Source: Micrasema longulum (taxonomy: Eukaryota > Arthropoda > Insecta > Trichoptera > Brachycentridae). Taken from it: a DNA stretch of 64,000 bases. The stretch is taken from positions 186,001 through 250,000 of the forward strand of contig JAGVSM010002944.1 of the NCBI GenBank assembly GCA_022494885.1. The letters are read 5' to 3'. The stretch's first letter is position 1. Each line of letters opens with the position of its first letter. The translations under genes and the position numbers were made by a program. Of this stretch, positions 53,115 through 62,204 are shown piece after piece. The notes under the pieces are model-generated. The model searched no databases, had not been told where the DNA came from, and worked only from the letters and a program-made list of their open reading frames with translations.

Positions 53115-53378
53115 TTCTCAGGTGCGGTGCGCAAGCTGTGTCTATCCAAGGTTTTTTCAGTATGCGTCCATAGACCTACAATCAAATGTCTCGTTCATAC
53201 GACCAACTTGCCTCTAAAGCTATTGATATCCTAATCCAGACCTCTGATGATATTTTTCTTATCAGGTTTAATTCGTATCTAAATGCAGGGAACTTTGCTT
53301 TATCTATTTCGGCACAATACAAGTGTTTATTTAGTGCAGTGTTTCCATGTCGCCAGGATACGCTTTTCAGGTTGTAAA
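53115..53378 (+). CDS. Unidentified open frame, low confidence
   Basis: Plus strand: MSRSYDQLASKAIDILIQTS, DDIFLIRFNSYLNAGNFALS, ISAQYKCLFSAVFPCRQDTL up to a stop near 53377, 63 codons from ATG at 53186. Composition is protein-like and GC is higher than nearby. The minus strand is also open (53182-53424), which weakens the case. Family not recognised. Confidence 0.2.
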
Positions 53379-53562
53379 AATATACGTATCGGACGAGAGC
53401 GCTTGCGCGGCGTCTGATTGCCACAGTTTAAATGCGGAAGCGTTGTAGCCTAAACATATAATAGACGGCCGCATTCAAATTTAACTAACACTGCTTGTGA
53501 CGTCATTATCAGTGATTAGACCGAAGAGCGTAATAGAAAAGAGGGGACTCGTCACAATGCGG

Positions 53563-53700
53563 AATGACCTTTTCAATAAGGAAGTTTAGTGCTACGGAAA
53601 ATTGGATATAAAAAATGTTTTCTTTCGTTCGGTGAAAATTAGAACGTCTAATTGTACGGCAAAGTTTCTTGAAAATGTGAAAAGAACCAACGATAATGTT
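53563..53700 (+). pseudogene. Unrecognised coding repeat K, copy 2
   Basis: NKEV, stop, CYGKLDIKNVFFRSVKIRTS, NCTAKFLENVKRT. It aligns with copies at 40025 and 56059. A TAG replaces the glutamine codon seen at 56059 (NKEVQC), so this copy is dead. Confidence 0.5.
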
Positions 53701-53714
53701 GTGATAGATTAAAC

Positions 53715-53825
53715 ATAAAAGTTAAGTATACCTTGATAAATAATCTTGTGTAGCTTTGAAACCGATTAGTAGGAAAAAAAATCGTTTAAAACAAAGTTGT
53801 TTTATATCTATTTAATTTTGTAATG
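53715..53825 (+). mobile_element. Penelope-like family B fragment
   Basis: Hammerhead-like motif at 53727-53773 (TACC, TTGATAA, loop TTGTGTA, GCTTT, GAAACCGATT), followed by the family tail AAAACAAAGTTGTTTTAT. Confidence 0.5.
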
Positions 53826-54140
53826 CCGTATTAAATAGACTTCATGAACTCGGCAATAGTTATTCCCACGTATCTGATATATTTAGTGTAGGGTATTGTT
53901 CCTACAGAACAAACCTTTTGAACTTTTTCAAAGATGGTGAATGTTAATTATATTGCTTTATTCATGCATTTCATAATATTCACAGTTTTTTGTTCACTTT
54001 GCCCAGCTGTATGAAACAGTACTTATGATTTTCTTGTTGTATTACTGTAGAATGTTTTATTATTTAATTTTGTTTTTTAGATTTCTTCTTGAATTATTTA
54101 AACTTTCTACTGAATATGCTGTATAATTTTTAGGTTAATT
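53826..54140. other. AT-rich stretch with weak LINE C-terminal hint
   Basis: Plus: CNAVLNRLHELGNSYSHVSD then IFSVGYCSYRTNLLNFFKDG. LINE-tail-like but not convincing. Confidence 0.25.
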
Positions 54141-54147
54141 TTTTACA

Positions 54148-54480
54148 CATGAACCTTGTATAATGTTTGAGTATGTCCAAATGCTTGCAGACTGGCTGGA
54201 TTTCCTCCTTAGGGAGTTATTCATTTTTAAATTTATTTCAACAGAAAGGGTAAACATTTTTAAGAAGGGCAAGTGATAAAGGTTTCAGCTCTTTTACTTC
54301 ACAAAAGTCAACAGATGGAAGAGTTGAGGAAATGTGTATGTTCAAACATGGGAAGAATGGTGAATGTTACAGAGTTTGCAAAGTGGCCACTTAAACCAGC
54401 CAATGACAGGTCATAAGCCTTGTAAATGCCTAGACTTCCTTATTCCCTACTCAAAAATGTTTTCCCTCTCTTTTTAAATA
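54148..54480 (+). mobile_element. Foldback family D, palindromic copy
   Basis: The left end (AATGTTTGAGTATGTCCAAA, CTCCTTAGGGAGTTATTC, GGTAAACATTTTTAAGAAGG) is the inverse of the family terminus. The plus body follows (AGGTTTCAGCTCTTTTACTT, CACAAAAGTCAACAGATGGA, GTGGCCACTTAAACCAGCC, CTCAAAAATGTTTTCCC). The TIR is ~110 bp. Confidence 0.7.
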
Positions 54481-54651
54481 AATTTTAATATAAGTCTTGT
54501 ATAATTTTTAGGTTTAATTTTTTTTTATAAATCTTGGGTACAAGGAAATTTATGTTTTAAAAAAATAAAATATTTAGCCAAATTAGTAGTATTATAAATT
54601 TTTGTTTAAGGCAGATTTGCCGTTTATGTTAATAAAATAAATAATTAAATA

Positions 54652-54684
54652 ATGAATAACCATAAATTTAGAGCTTCAAAATAA
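54652..54684 (+). pseudogene. Isolated Penelope-like start peptide
   Basis: ATG opens MNNHKFRASK then TAA; compare MNNHKVSASNIK at 2141 and 2298. The hammerhead-like part is absent upstream. Confidence 0.4.
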
Positions 54685-55035
54685 TATTAAAAAATATAAA
54701 ATTATGTTAATTTTTTCATCTTTATTTAATAATTACTCAAAGTAGACCTATTTGATCATTATATATGAAATCTTAAGCGAATGTATGTGCTGTGTACTAA
54801 ATCTCTTCGAGGATTCTTGTTTTATTTTTTTGCATTTGCAAACACCCTGTCCCTTTATAACTGTTATTATTATTGACATGTGACATATATACGGAATGTT
54901 ACATATAAAATTTCCAAAATTTTTAAAAAACACAGTATCACAACCGTTTTCGGCACGTCAACAAAAATTATAGATCGTCTGAACCATATTACTAATTATA
55001 GACCTTCTCGAAATTGATTGTATCTATAAACTGAA

Positions 55036-55090
55036 TTGTAAAAACCTGATGATGGACGCTATAATGCGATCCGAAACGTCGGCAAATAGT
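55036..55090 (+). other. Hammerhead-like motif (family C, GAAACGTC type)
   Basis: Perfect CTGATGA core, extra T, GGACGC/GCGATCC stem with one bulge, GAA, palindromic ACGT, C, then GGCAA. Stem I is weak on the 5' side. Confidence 0.5.
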
Positions 55091-55149
55091 ACGAACAACG
55101 CATAATAACCCAGAAAAACTTACTGTGACTCGTTTTGGTATTATCTTTT

Positions 55150-55270
55150 TTTGAATCGGTTAACACGGCGAGTCTCCCACTATAAGTCAATGTTTGTGAC
55201 GCGCGTACTGACGTCACACTCGCGTCTGCGTCTATCCGCGAGCTGCTACCGGCTAGACGAAGTCTACCTG
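55150..55270. other. GC-richer patch
   Basis: GACGTCACACTCGCGTCTGC and CTAGACGAAGTCTACCTGTC, with short internal repeats of GTCTA. It could be a promoter remnant. Confidence 0.2.
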
Positions 55271-55271
55271 T

Positions 55272-55538
55272 CTAGAGTCTAGGCGAACTCTTAGAAGAAC
55301 ATTTTAAATAATGCATATATTGTTTACGCACATTTGTGCGAAATCTTATACAAACACGTCTGTTGTCAATACTGTTTAGATATTTATCAATATTTAGAAA
55401 ACCGATAGCTTGCTGGCCACATACCGCGCACGGCATCTGACGAATTGAGATTTTCTGTCGGTGCTCACAAACAAATTTTAATTCTCGTTGACGAATGAGA
55501 AAAGCTCTTCGACGGAGCTCTCCGTAATTTGGTAGCAT
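55272..55538 (-). CDS. Unidentified 88-codon open frame
   Basis: Minus strand, ATG at 55538: MLPNYGELRRRAFLIRQREL, KFVCEHRQKISIRQMPCAVC, GQQAIGFLNIDKYLNSIDNR, then basic C-terminal RTNVRKQYMHYLKCSSKSS. A CxxC pair (CAVCGQQ) and an earlier C-x-H are zinc-ligand-like but too few for a known finger. Base composition is less AT-rich than nearby. No family recognised; it may be an exon or a transposon fragment. Confidence 0.25.
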   Translation of the reverse strand: MLPNYGELRRRAFLIRQRELKFVCEHRQKISIRQMPCAVCGQQAIGFLNIDKYLNSIDNRRVCIRFRTNVRKQYMHYLKCSSKSSPRL

Positions 55539-55539
55539 T

Positions 55540-55728
55540 GACAGCTGTTTGCAAAAAAAAGATAATTCAAAAGTACGTAATATGTCAATTATTGAATTGG
55601 GAAAAAGAAGGTAGTGAATTCGCTGAAATGATTACAAAACCTGTTGAAATCCTTGAAAGAAATTTCGAAAGCCTCCAGATCTGTTTATCTGACAGGACTT
55701 TCAGCAAAAAGCTCCAATCTATATTCTA
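55540..55728 (+). CDS. Unidentified open frame, divergent from the previous one
   Basis: Plus strand: KKKIIQKYVICQLLNWEKEG, SEFAEMITKPVEILERNFES, LQICLSDRTFSKKLQSIF, stop at 55727. Acidic/basic amphipathic composition looks protein-like. The nominal start at 55529 is a non-ATG codon (TTG), so the frame probably enters from an upstream exon or is a relic. Family not recognised. Confidence 0.25.
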
Positions 55729-55789
55729 AAAGATAGATATTCAATTGATTTATTCTATAGCTATAATTGATTGGTTATTTTAAACATGT

Positions 55790-56020
55790 GTTTACATTTC
55801 TTTAAAATAAAACACTTTGTAATTTTTACCAAATAATAGTTTAATATATAAAAAAACACAACTCGTTTCAGGTATTCTGAATTACCCATCATCGGGTGTA
55901 AATATAAACTAAATTTTTATATATACTTAAATGGTAAAAATTACGAAGTGTTTTATTTTAAATAAATTCAAAATGTTTTTCCACAATGCAAATGCTGAAA
56001 CAATAAATAATATGCGTGTT
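55790..56020 (+). mobile_element. Penelope-like palindrome with start peptide (family C)
   Basis: Arms AAAATAAAACACTTTGTAAT, TTTTTACC and the inverse GGTAAAAATTACGAAGTG, TTTTATTTTAA. The minus-strand motif at 55858-55901 has CGATGA, T, GGGTA/TACCT stem, GAAACGAG. ATG 55973 opens MFFHNANAETINNMRVYM, alignable to MFDHKVNALNINN. Confidence 0.5.
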
Positions 56021-56058
56021 TACATGACGTTTCAAAGTATATACTTAGTTCATTTTTA

Positions 56059-56274
56059 TTAATTTTTCCATTGATTTTCGAGGAATTTCGCCGTACAATC
56101 AAATGCTCTTATTTTTATCCCGTACAAAAAAATATTTTTTGTATCCAGTTTCTCGTTGCACTGAACTTCTTTATTTATATTTTTAGTTGCATTTTTCAAA
56201 ATTTTGACAGCTGCCGGTAAAGATTTACATAGGTATAAATGTGAACTGAGGAAATATGTATCTATTTCTTGCAC
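56059..56274 (-). pseudogene. Unrecognised coding repeat K, copy 3 (longest)
   Basis: Minus strand: VQEIDTYFLSSHLYLCKSLP, AAVKILKNATKNINKEVQCN, EKLDTKNIFLYGIKIRAFDC, TAKFLENQWKN, stop. It is preceded by a stop codon, so it is a fragment of about 70 residues from a larger protein. The three copies keep the frame across substitutions, which argues for coding descent from one protein. Not recognised. Confidence 0.5.
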
Positions 56275-56355
56275 GAATTATTGCATATGTATCAAGATAT
56301 GATATATTTTTTTTATTGTTAAAGGCAACGCAATATTAGCTATTATTAATATTAT

Positions 56356-56418
56356 GGATAGCTTATACAGTGCCATTTTCGTACTATAATACCTCAAGGA
56401 CGCTTTACAAAGTGATTC
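56356..56418 (+). repeat. Short hairpin repeat, copy 3
   Basis: GGATAGCTTATACAGTGCCA, TTTTCGTACTATAATACCTC, AAGGACGCTTTAC. The stem is partly decayed (AGTGCC against GACGCT). Confidence 0.5.
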
Positions 56419-56419
56419 T

Positions 56420-57060
56420 ATAAATATGTTAATTTAATTTTGACTTAAAATGTGTAATTTAAGTTTTAAAAAATACTTTGTTATCACATGCTTCGGATTA
56501 TTCAAATGACTTAGTGAACGAGTGAGTCTTAAGATTGTGTAATATACATCAGTCCCACCTAATTTATGATTTATAAAGATTCGTTTTACGGTATTTCCGG
56601 TGAAATTTAAATTAATTCGACCCTAAAATAATGTTAAATTACTTCAACGTCTCCCGCTTATATGTAATTTTATATCGCAAGTTTGACTTTATAAAATTCC
56701 CAGACGATCCTAATCGCTATGTAAGGCTGATTTCGCTTATTGCGTAAAACTTTTTCAACCTTATGTACCTCTATATATATTATATTTGACTTAAGCCGAT
56801 TATATCAGAATTTTCAGCGAAACGTTCGTAATGCGAAGTATCGCTTAAATTAAACCACGCATTTCTATTCAATAATTTATTTTGAATACGTCAAGTTTTT
56901 AAAGCTACTTATATTTTAATGTGAGTAAAATCAAATTTATAATTTGAAAAAAAGATTGACAACTGTTTAATTACAGTTTACTTATTTAATTTACAAAAAA
57001 TCTTTTAGAACTAATTTATCATAGGAATAAAAGAGTAGTTTTGCTTTAATCCACAAATTT
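56420..57060. other. Intergenic stretch, no gene supported
   Basis: Nothing recognised. Confidence 0.3.
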
Positions 57061-57061
57061 G

Positions 57062-57190
57062 GAATAACCAGTGACCAGTTTCATCGTTTCGCGACATCTT
57101 CGAGAGTCTTTTAATGGAACAAAGGGCCTGTCGCTAGAGAAGTTCCTGATTGGTTCTCTATAGAATATCCCTCCTCATCCCATCACTCAA
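57062..57190 (-). mobile_element. Penelope-like fragment with hammerhead-like motif (family H)
   Basis: Minus strand: CTCGAAGATGTCGCGAAACG then ATGAAACTGGTCACTGGTTA. TCGAAGA core-like, extra T, GTCG/CGAT stem, GAA, ACTGGT, C. It is preceded by GGTTCTCTATAG...CAATCAGG (inverse of 57150). A pattern ATGTCGC..GCGACGAAACTGGTC is common in arthropod Penelope-like repeats. Confidence 0.45.
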
Positions 57191-57191
57191 A

Positions 57192-58085
57192 GATAAAATA
57201 GAAGCTTATTAAATGCAGAACAATCCACTTTTTTTCATTATGAACCTTGTACGTAATAAGCAAGGTAAATAATAAACGCCACTCCCATATTAACATAAAA
57301 ATAATGATAGAAAATTCAAAGTTATATAATTGTAATTGTATTGAATTATTTTTTACTAAATGATGGATATTAGGCTTTCTGCTAACTCAAATATTCACAT
57401 TTACATTTGTTTATTTTGTTTATTTTATTATTAATATTAACATGTGTATATATTTTATATCGTCGAACTAATTTTTACAATAATTTAATTTCAATTTTAA
57501 TATTTCGTATTGTTAAGTTTATTTAAATTCAAATTCTTATTTTTTATTTTATTGTGACAATTATTACTATGATTATTGATATATATTAAACAAAACTTAT
57601 TATTATTACGAGACTTTCTTAATATTCTAGTGAAATTCTATTCGATTGTATGAATTGCATCTATTTTTAATGAAATTTTATTAAAATTAATCTTATGTAA
57701 ATTTTAATAAACTATTTTTAATTTTTGTTTGTGACTATTGGTGTTCGCGTATAATTGGTGAAAGATGTTAAGTGTCATATTTTTTTATTTTGTAAATTGT
57801 ATTTATATTGTGATATCTTTTACTGTTTGTGAACTGAAAATAAATAAATAAAATATGAATGTTAATGTATGTGCGTGTGAAAATGAATGTATGAGGGTGC
57901 GTGTGTGTGGGTGCGTAAGTAAAAAAAGACATTTAAAACCTGTATTTATATTTAAAAGGGTATAAGAGAGAACGTGGTATAGGTTTGGCAATAAAAAAAT
58001 CAGTATTACTTGTCTTTTATTTATATAATAAATTACAATGAACATCCATCAAGAATTTTCAGCAACAAACTTGAATGTTTTAGAT
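57192..58085. other. AT-rich stretch, probable LINE 3' UTR
   Basis: GTTTGTGAACTGAAAATAAA then TAAATAAAATATG near 57825-57856 resembles the J3 LINE tail at 27345-27372. (GTGTGTGGGTGCG) simple repeat near 57900. Confidence 0.35.
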
Positions 58086-58089
58086 CTAA

Positions 58090-58170
58090 CTTCAACATTT
58101 TAACAAATTACAACACGGATGGAGAATACCTTAAATAAGGTCTACAAATATTTAGACAAACTCAAATATT
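58090..58170 (+). mobile_element. Foldback family D, 3' end fragment
   Basis: GGTCTACAAATATTTAGACA then AACTCAAATATTGTAATTC, the family terminus. Confidence 0.45.
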
Positions 58171-58229
58171 GTAATTCAGCATCTTGGTTGAGGTATATTA
58201 GACGAACATAATAAACGCTCATACCGAAT

Positions 58230-59365
58230 ATGAAATGAAAATGGGTCTTTAATTTGTAAGGTATTTTAATGTATATATTTTTTTCTTTCTTTTTTCAAAA
58301 AATACTACAAATACACTAAATATCACAGAAATAAACTAAAAATACCACATAGGCGTGCCCTGTGTGTGGAAATGCGTAAAAAATACATATTCAAAGGCCA
58401 CCAAAAGAATACGATAAATATGTTTAAAAACTATTTTCAGAATTGAAGTATGCTCTAATAATAACACTGTAGATATATTAATTTTATTTTTAAGTTGTAA
58501 AAAACATAATTTTCAAACTTCAGTTTTAATTTTAAAATTGTTTTTTCCCCATATCATATTTTTTTACTGTAGCATAAATAAATCAAAGTTCATTGATTAT
58601 TGTAGTAATGTCAGTGTACCTATTTCCTATCTACAACTTAAAAAGTATGTTGAACCAATAGTCAGTGTGATTGTTTGTGAATAATGTTTCAGATGCCTCA
58701 GACTAATTATATTTATTTTCTGTTTTAAAATAAATTAAAAATAGACATATTTATTTTTAAATATACACAACACCATAAATTTCAATGAGTTGAGTAGACC
58801 AATTTTTTTAATAATTTTGTCGTTTTTAACAAGTATATTATATAATTCATCACGAATTATTATCAATAAAAAATTCACGTCATATATTCACATATTTTAA
58901 AATTGCATTTGTACTTTATTAATTCTGTTTTTCTTTATTTTCAGGTAAGATGATCTCCCATACAACAGGAATTTATTCAACCCTTATCCAAGTTTAATAA
59001 AAAGGTACAATCTTTAACAATAATTCGCAAAAATAGTATGGCCAGGTAGCGCAGAACCTTTTTATTTATTAGTAAACTTATTGCTCTTTTTTAAGGAAAA
59101 CAATCTATCATGTAACTTGAGTATATGAATAATCAGTTTTGTCTCAATATATAACAAGACATATTTGTTTAGTGGTGAAAAAATCAATTATATTCGTATT
59201 GTTTATCTGATAAAACATGTGATGTACAAAAATACTTTTGAGAAAAAACAAAAAAGTGTTCAATTTTTAAAAGGTTTAACATTTTTTTTACACACTTTTC
59301 CGTCCAGTTTACTTTGAGATAAATGTTATCTATTTGATTTTATATTGTTTATAAATAAATTACAT
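58230..59365. other. AT-rich stretch with two minor repeats
   Basis: 58290-58390 (CACATAGGCGTGCCCTGTGT) parallels 11680-11715 (CACAAAGGCGTGGCCTGTTC). 58930-58955 (TTTATTTTCAGGTAAGATGA) parallels 13858-13880. No gene. Confidence 0.35.
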
Positions 59366-59379
59366 TAACAAATAACAAC

Positions 59380-59525
59380 ATAGTGGGAGAACGTTTGAGA
59401 AAAGGGAATATGGAAGTCTAGGCATTCACAAGGCTTATAACCTATCTTCAGATGGTTCGTGTGACCACTTTACGCACTGTATATTTTTCGCCAGTTTGCC
59501 TATGTTTAAGCAACATAGACATAGG
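59380..59525 (-). mobile_element. Foldback family D fragment
   Basis: GAGAAAAGGGAATATGGAAG, TCTAGGCATTCACAAGGCTT and GTGTGACCACTTTACGCACT, minus orientation, truncated. Confidence 0.6.
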
Positions 59526-59639
59526 ACATACATGTATAGATGGCGACTACATTCGAGGCGCACGGAAGGAATCCGGTAATCTGTTTTGACTCTGCCCGGT
59601 TAGGTTTCGATAAAATATGGCTCTTCGAAATTGAAGAAT

Positions 59640-59646
59640 ATAATAT
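59640..59646. repeat. Left 7-bp target-site duplication (ATAATAT)
   Basis: Repeated at 60093-60099. Removing one copy plus the insert restores the foldback arm. Confidence 0.6.
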
Positions 59647-60092
59647 CGATGGGTTTCTGGTGCGGTAATAAACGTTTTACTAGTTTATTTATTTATTTAT
59701 TTACCTACGCATAAAATTAAAAATATTCGCAGTGAAACATCTTTCACTTATATGTAAATTAGGTTGAGCGATATTGCACCTTTAAAAGTTAAAAGCTCAT
59801 CCCAAATTAATAATTTAAAAAAAACAGTAATTTAAATTACAAAATATTATTTTTTGTATTTATAAAACACCAAATATATTTATTTACTTTTAGAACAATG
59901 ATTGCTTGACACCAGTTACGAAGACGTCATTTTTTCGAAAATGTATTTATTTATCCTTTATTAAGTTAGCTCATAACATTTTAAGAACTAATATAAACTT
60001 TTAATAACATTACATTTTTACAATCAAAATTTATTTAAAACTTATAAAATTTTTATTACTACCCTGCCAAAAGCCCTACCAAAAACCCGACG
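59647..60092. mobile_element. MITE (446 bp) nested in the foldback arm
   Basis: CGATGGGTTTCTGGTGCGG at the left and, inverted at the right, CGTCGGGTTTTTGGTAGGG match in 14 of 19 positions, continuing into TAATAAA..TTTTA. ATAATAT flanks it on both sides. A (TTTA)n run lies near the left end (59682-59702). Confidence 0.65.
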
Positions 60093-60619
60093 ATAATATT
60101 TTCCGTGCGCGGAAAAAGGGGCTTAAGTCATAAAACGGTCAAAATGACGTTAAGAAGCTAAGTTTTTTGTGCGTTTTTTGGTAAATTTGTCATAAGTTAT
60201 TGATACTAAACAATCGTTGCATTACATGTCAAAAAGTCTTTAGTCATACTTTTTTCAGAAATTTTTTTCATTTCGTGAATCCAATACATAATTCATGTAA
60301 AAAATAAAATTTATCGCAAAATTAAAAAAAACAGAAAATGACAAAATATTTTTTTAAGTTTGTAAATTTTATTTTACTTAATACAGTTAAATCCTTATGA
60401 TTTGGCAGCTGTTTTCTCAATTTTAGACATTCTCAAAACTTTGATTGGCTGTCCTAAAGAATCGTCTTTTTTTACTTAAGCCCTTTTTCCCGCGCACGGA
60501 AAATATACTCTTCAATCTGGATGCGCCAATTTTTATTGAAACTCAACCTGGAAGCGTCAAAACACATTACCACATTCCTTCCGTGCGCCATGAACGTAGA
60601 TCCTGACTATAGGTAATGT

Positions 60620-60930
60620 GTATTAGGTAATTTATTCGTTTTTATATGGGCGCTTGAATAATAGCGATAGATTATTATATTCAATCTGTCATTTGGATTT
60701 AGAGTGTCTAGTCTACTCCCTCCCTTTCCGCCTTCCGCCTACCTCCCCCCTCTCTCGAGTATAACAAGAACTTACTGTCAGTCGCAGAATGTCTGCTGTC
60801 AATTTTATTGCCAAGAGAGGAAAATCGACACAGCACTAACGACATCTGTGAGCGTTTTCATCAACTAGTTTTTAATGGCGGCAATACTCTACTGGAATTT
60901 CTCGCAAACATTGTTTCATTGTTCTGTGAA
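60620..60930. other. Intergenic stretch, no gene supported
   Basis: A pyrimidine-rich patch CCCTCCCTTTCCGCC near 60717-60755. Nothing else. Confidence 0.3.
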
Positions 60931-60935
60931 TGAGT

Positions 60936-61120
60936 AAATTTATTTATTTATTTGTTCTTTTACAATTTATTTATTTATTACTTTTTTTACATTAAACATA
61001 ATGTTCCCTCGCTGGGGTGTCCCGTGCCGAGAAAACACGCCTCATTAAACATAATTAAATCATAATCTCAAATACATATAAAACATAAGAAAAACACATT
61101 AAACTCACAAATAAAAACAT
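60936..61120 (-). mobile_element. LINE 3' tail, minus orientation
   Basis: TTTATTTATTTATTTG and CAATTTATTTATTTATT precede CCCTCGCTGGGGTGTCCCGT, a reverse-oriented LINE end; compare 40630-40665. Confidence 0.45.
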
Positions 61121-61124
61121 TATA

Positions 61125-61365
61125 AATAACAACACAGGGCTCTTCGCCTCATAGAAGTTGGGATACGTAATGGATTTGTTTGTAATATGTATCTTTATAT
61201 GAATAAATAATCTTTATTTAAATCGATTGAAATTAATCTTCAAATTGAAATTAGGTTACAGATTCTACTCAAACGACAATTATTAATTGAGGCTGAAAAT
61301 TTGCGACTACTTTTTAATATTTTTTTTTTGTTCTTTTTATTTATAAAAATGAATATTAGTTTTCT
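61125..61365. other. AT-rich flank with weak LINE hint
   Basis: Nothing certain. Confidence 0.25.
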
Positions 61366-61371
61366 TATTAC

Positions 61372-61512
61372 ATACCCAAATATTTCAATTTCGGTGACCA
61401 TTTTCAACGAGTTGTATATAACTCACTATTAGAAAATGGAAATCGGGGTAGAGTGGGGTTCGAACCTCGGTCCTCTGGTCCGCAATAATAGCCACGGGAC
61501 CACAACCCGTTT
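61372..61512 (-). mobile_element. SINE-B, copy 3
   Basis: Minus strand: GTTGTGGTCCCGTGGCTATT, B box GAGGTTCGAACCCCAC, body CAACTCGTTGAAAATGGTCA. The tail ATTTGGGTATGTAATAAG matches the junction at 52302. Confidence 0.7.
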
Positions 61513-61559
61513 ATTTTAAAGCTTACATTTTGATATTTTTAAGTAGGAAACTAAAAATG

Positions 61560-61945
61560 GTCATAAAACTTTTCGGCAGAGAGAATGAACACGTCTTTCC
61601 TGACATACATTCCTAGCTTCTTCCACATTCATACATCTTGTCGCACACGCCCTTCGGTTCTGTCTGCTTTTGACATAACCTGACTTAAGATTTTGAATTA
61701 TCTGGTCATGCCACGTCTTTCTCGATCATCCCCGTCCTACGTTACCATTCATTCTTGCCATATATATCAGGTTTACCATTCCTTCGCCGTCCATTCGTTA
61801 TATATTGAATAATTGATTTGCACTATCGCCTGATTTCATCATTCGTTATCCTGTCCCACACATTCGTCTACGAGATCGCATTTCAACGTTTCGAAGTTCA
61901 GCCTGCTTTAATCCTTCATCTGACAGTTACATGAATATCTTGTAT
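61560..61945 (-). pseudogene. Family R LINE 3' segment
   Basis: Minus strand: RNVEMRSRRRMCGTG-like start, NEWTAKEW, MARMNGNVGRG, RKTWHDQIIQNLKSGYVKSR, QNRRACATRCMNVEEARNVC. It follows VEMRSLRRMCG...GRGRPRKTWHDQI...NRRACM..CMNVEEAR of family R and is closest to the copy at 50100-50450. Frameshifts occur between the blocks. Confidence 0.7.
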
Positions 61946-61949
61946 ACAA

Positions 61950-62200
61950 TAGTTTATTTATTCAGGACACTTTTTATAAAAATAAGTTGATACTCGTATT
62001 TGAGTAAAAAATATATATTTTCATAGACCAAATTTAATATATAATACTTTTATTGCTATTTTTTTTCAAATATCCACTCTTGGTCGTTTGCTTTTTTTAA
62101 AATGTTTTTTTATTTTTACCGATCGACAGGTTTTGAAATTAACCCTTATGGATTGGTATATAAACAGTTCATTTTTTTTTTTTTTTAAACCTAAATTTGT
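61950..62200. other. AT-rich flank, no gene
   Basis: GATCGACAGGTTTTGAAATT near 62120 hints at a decayed family B motif. Confidence 0.25.
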
Positions 62201-62204
62201 TTCT

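Larger units (their letters stand above)
59535..60611. mobile_element. Foldback element with ~110-bp arms, invaded by a MITE
   Basis: Left arm TATAGATGGCGACTACATTC, GAGGCGCACGGAAGGAATCC and so on is inverted at the right end (CATTCCTTCCGTGCGCC, GAACGTAGATCC, CTATA). A second inverted block (TATTTTCCGTGCGCGG, 60098-60128, against CCGCGCACGGAAAATATA, 60474-60505) continues the arms once the MITE is removed. The core between 60130 and 60470 is AT-rich and non-coding. Confidence 0.7.
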
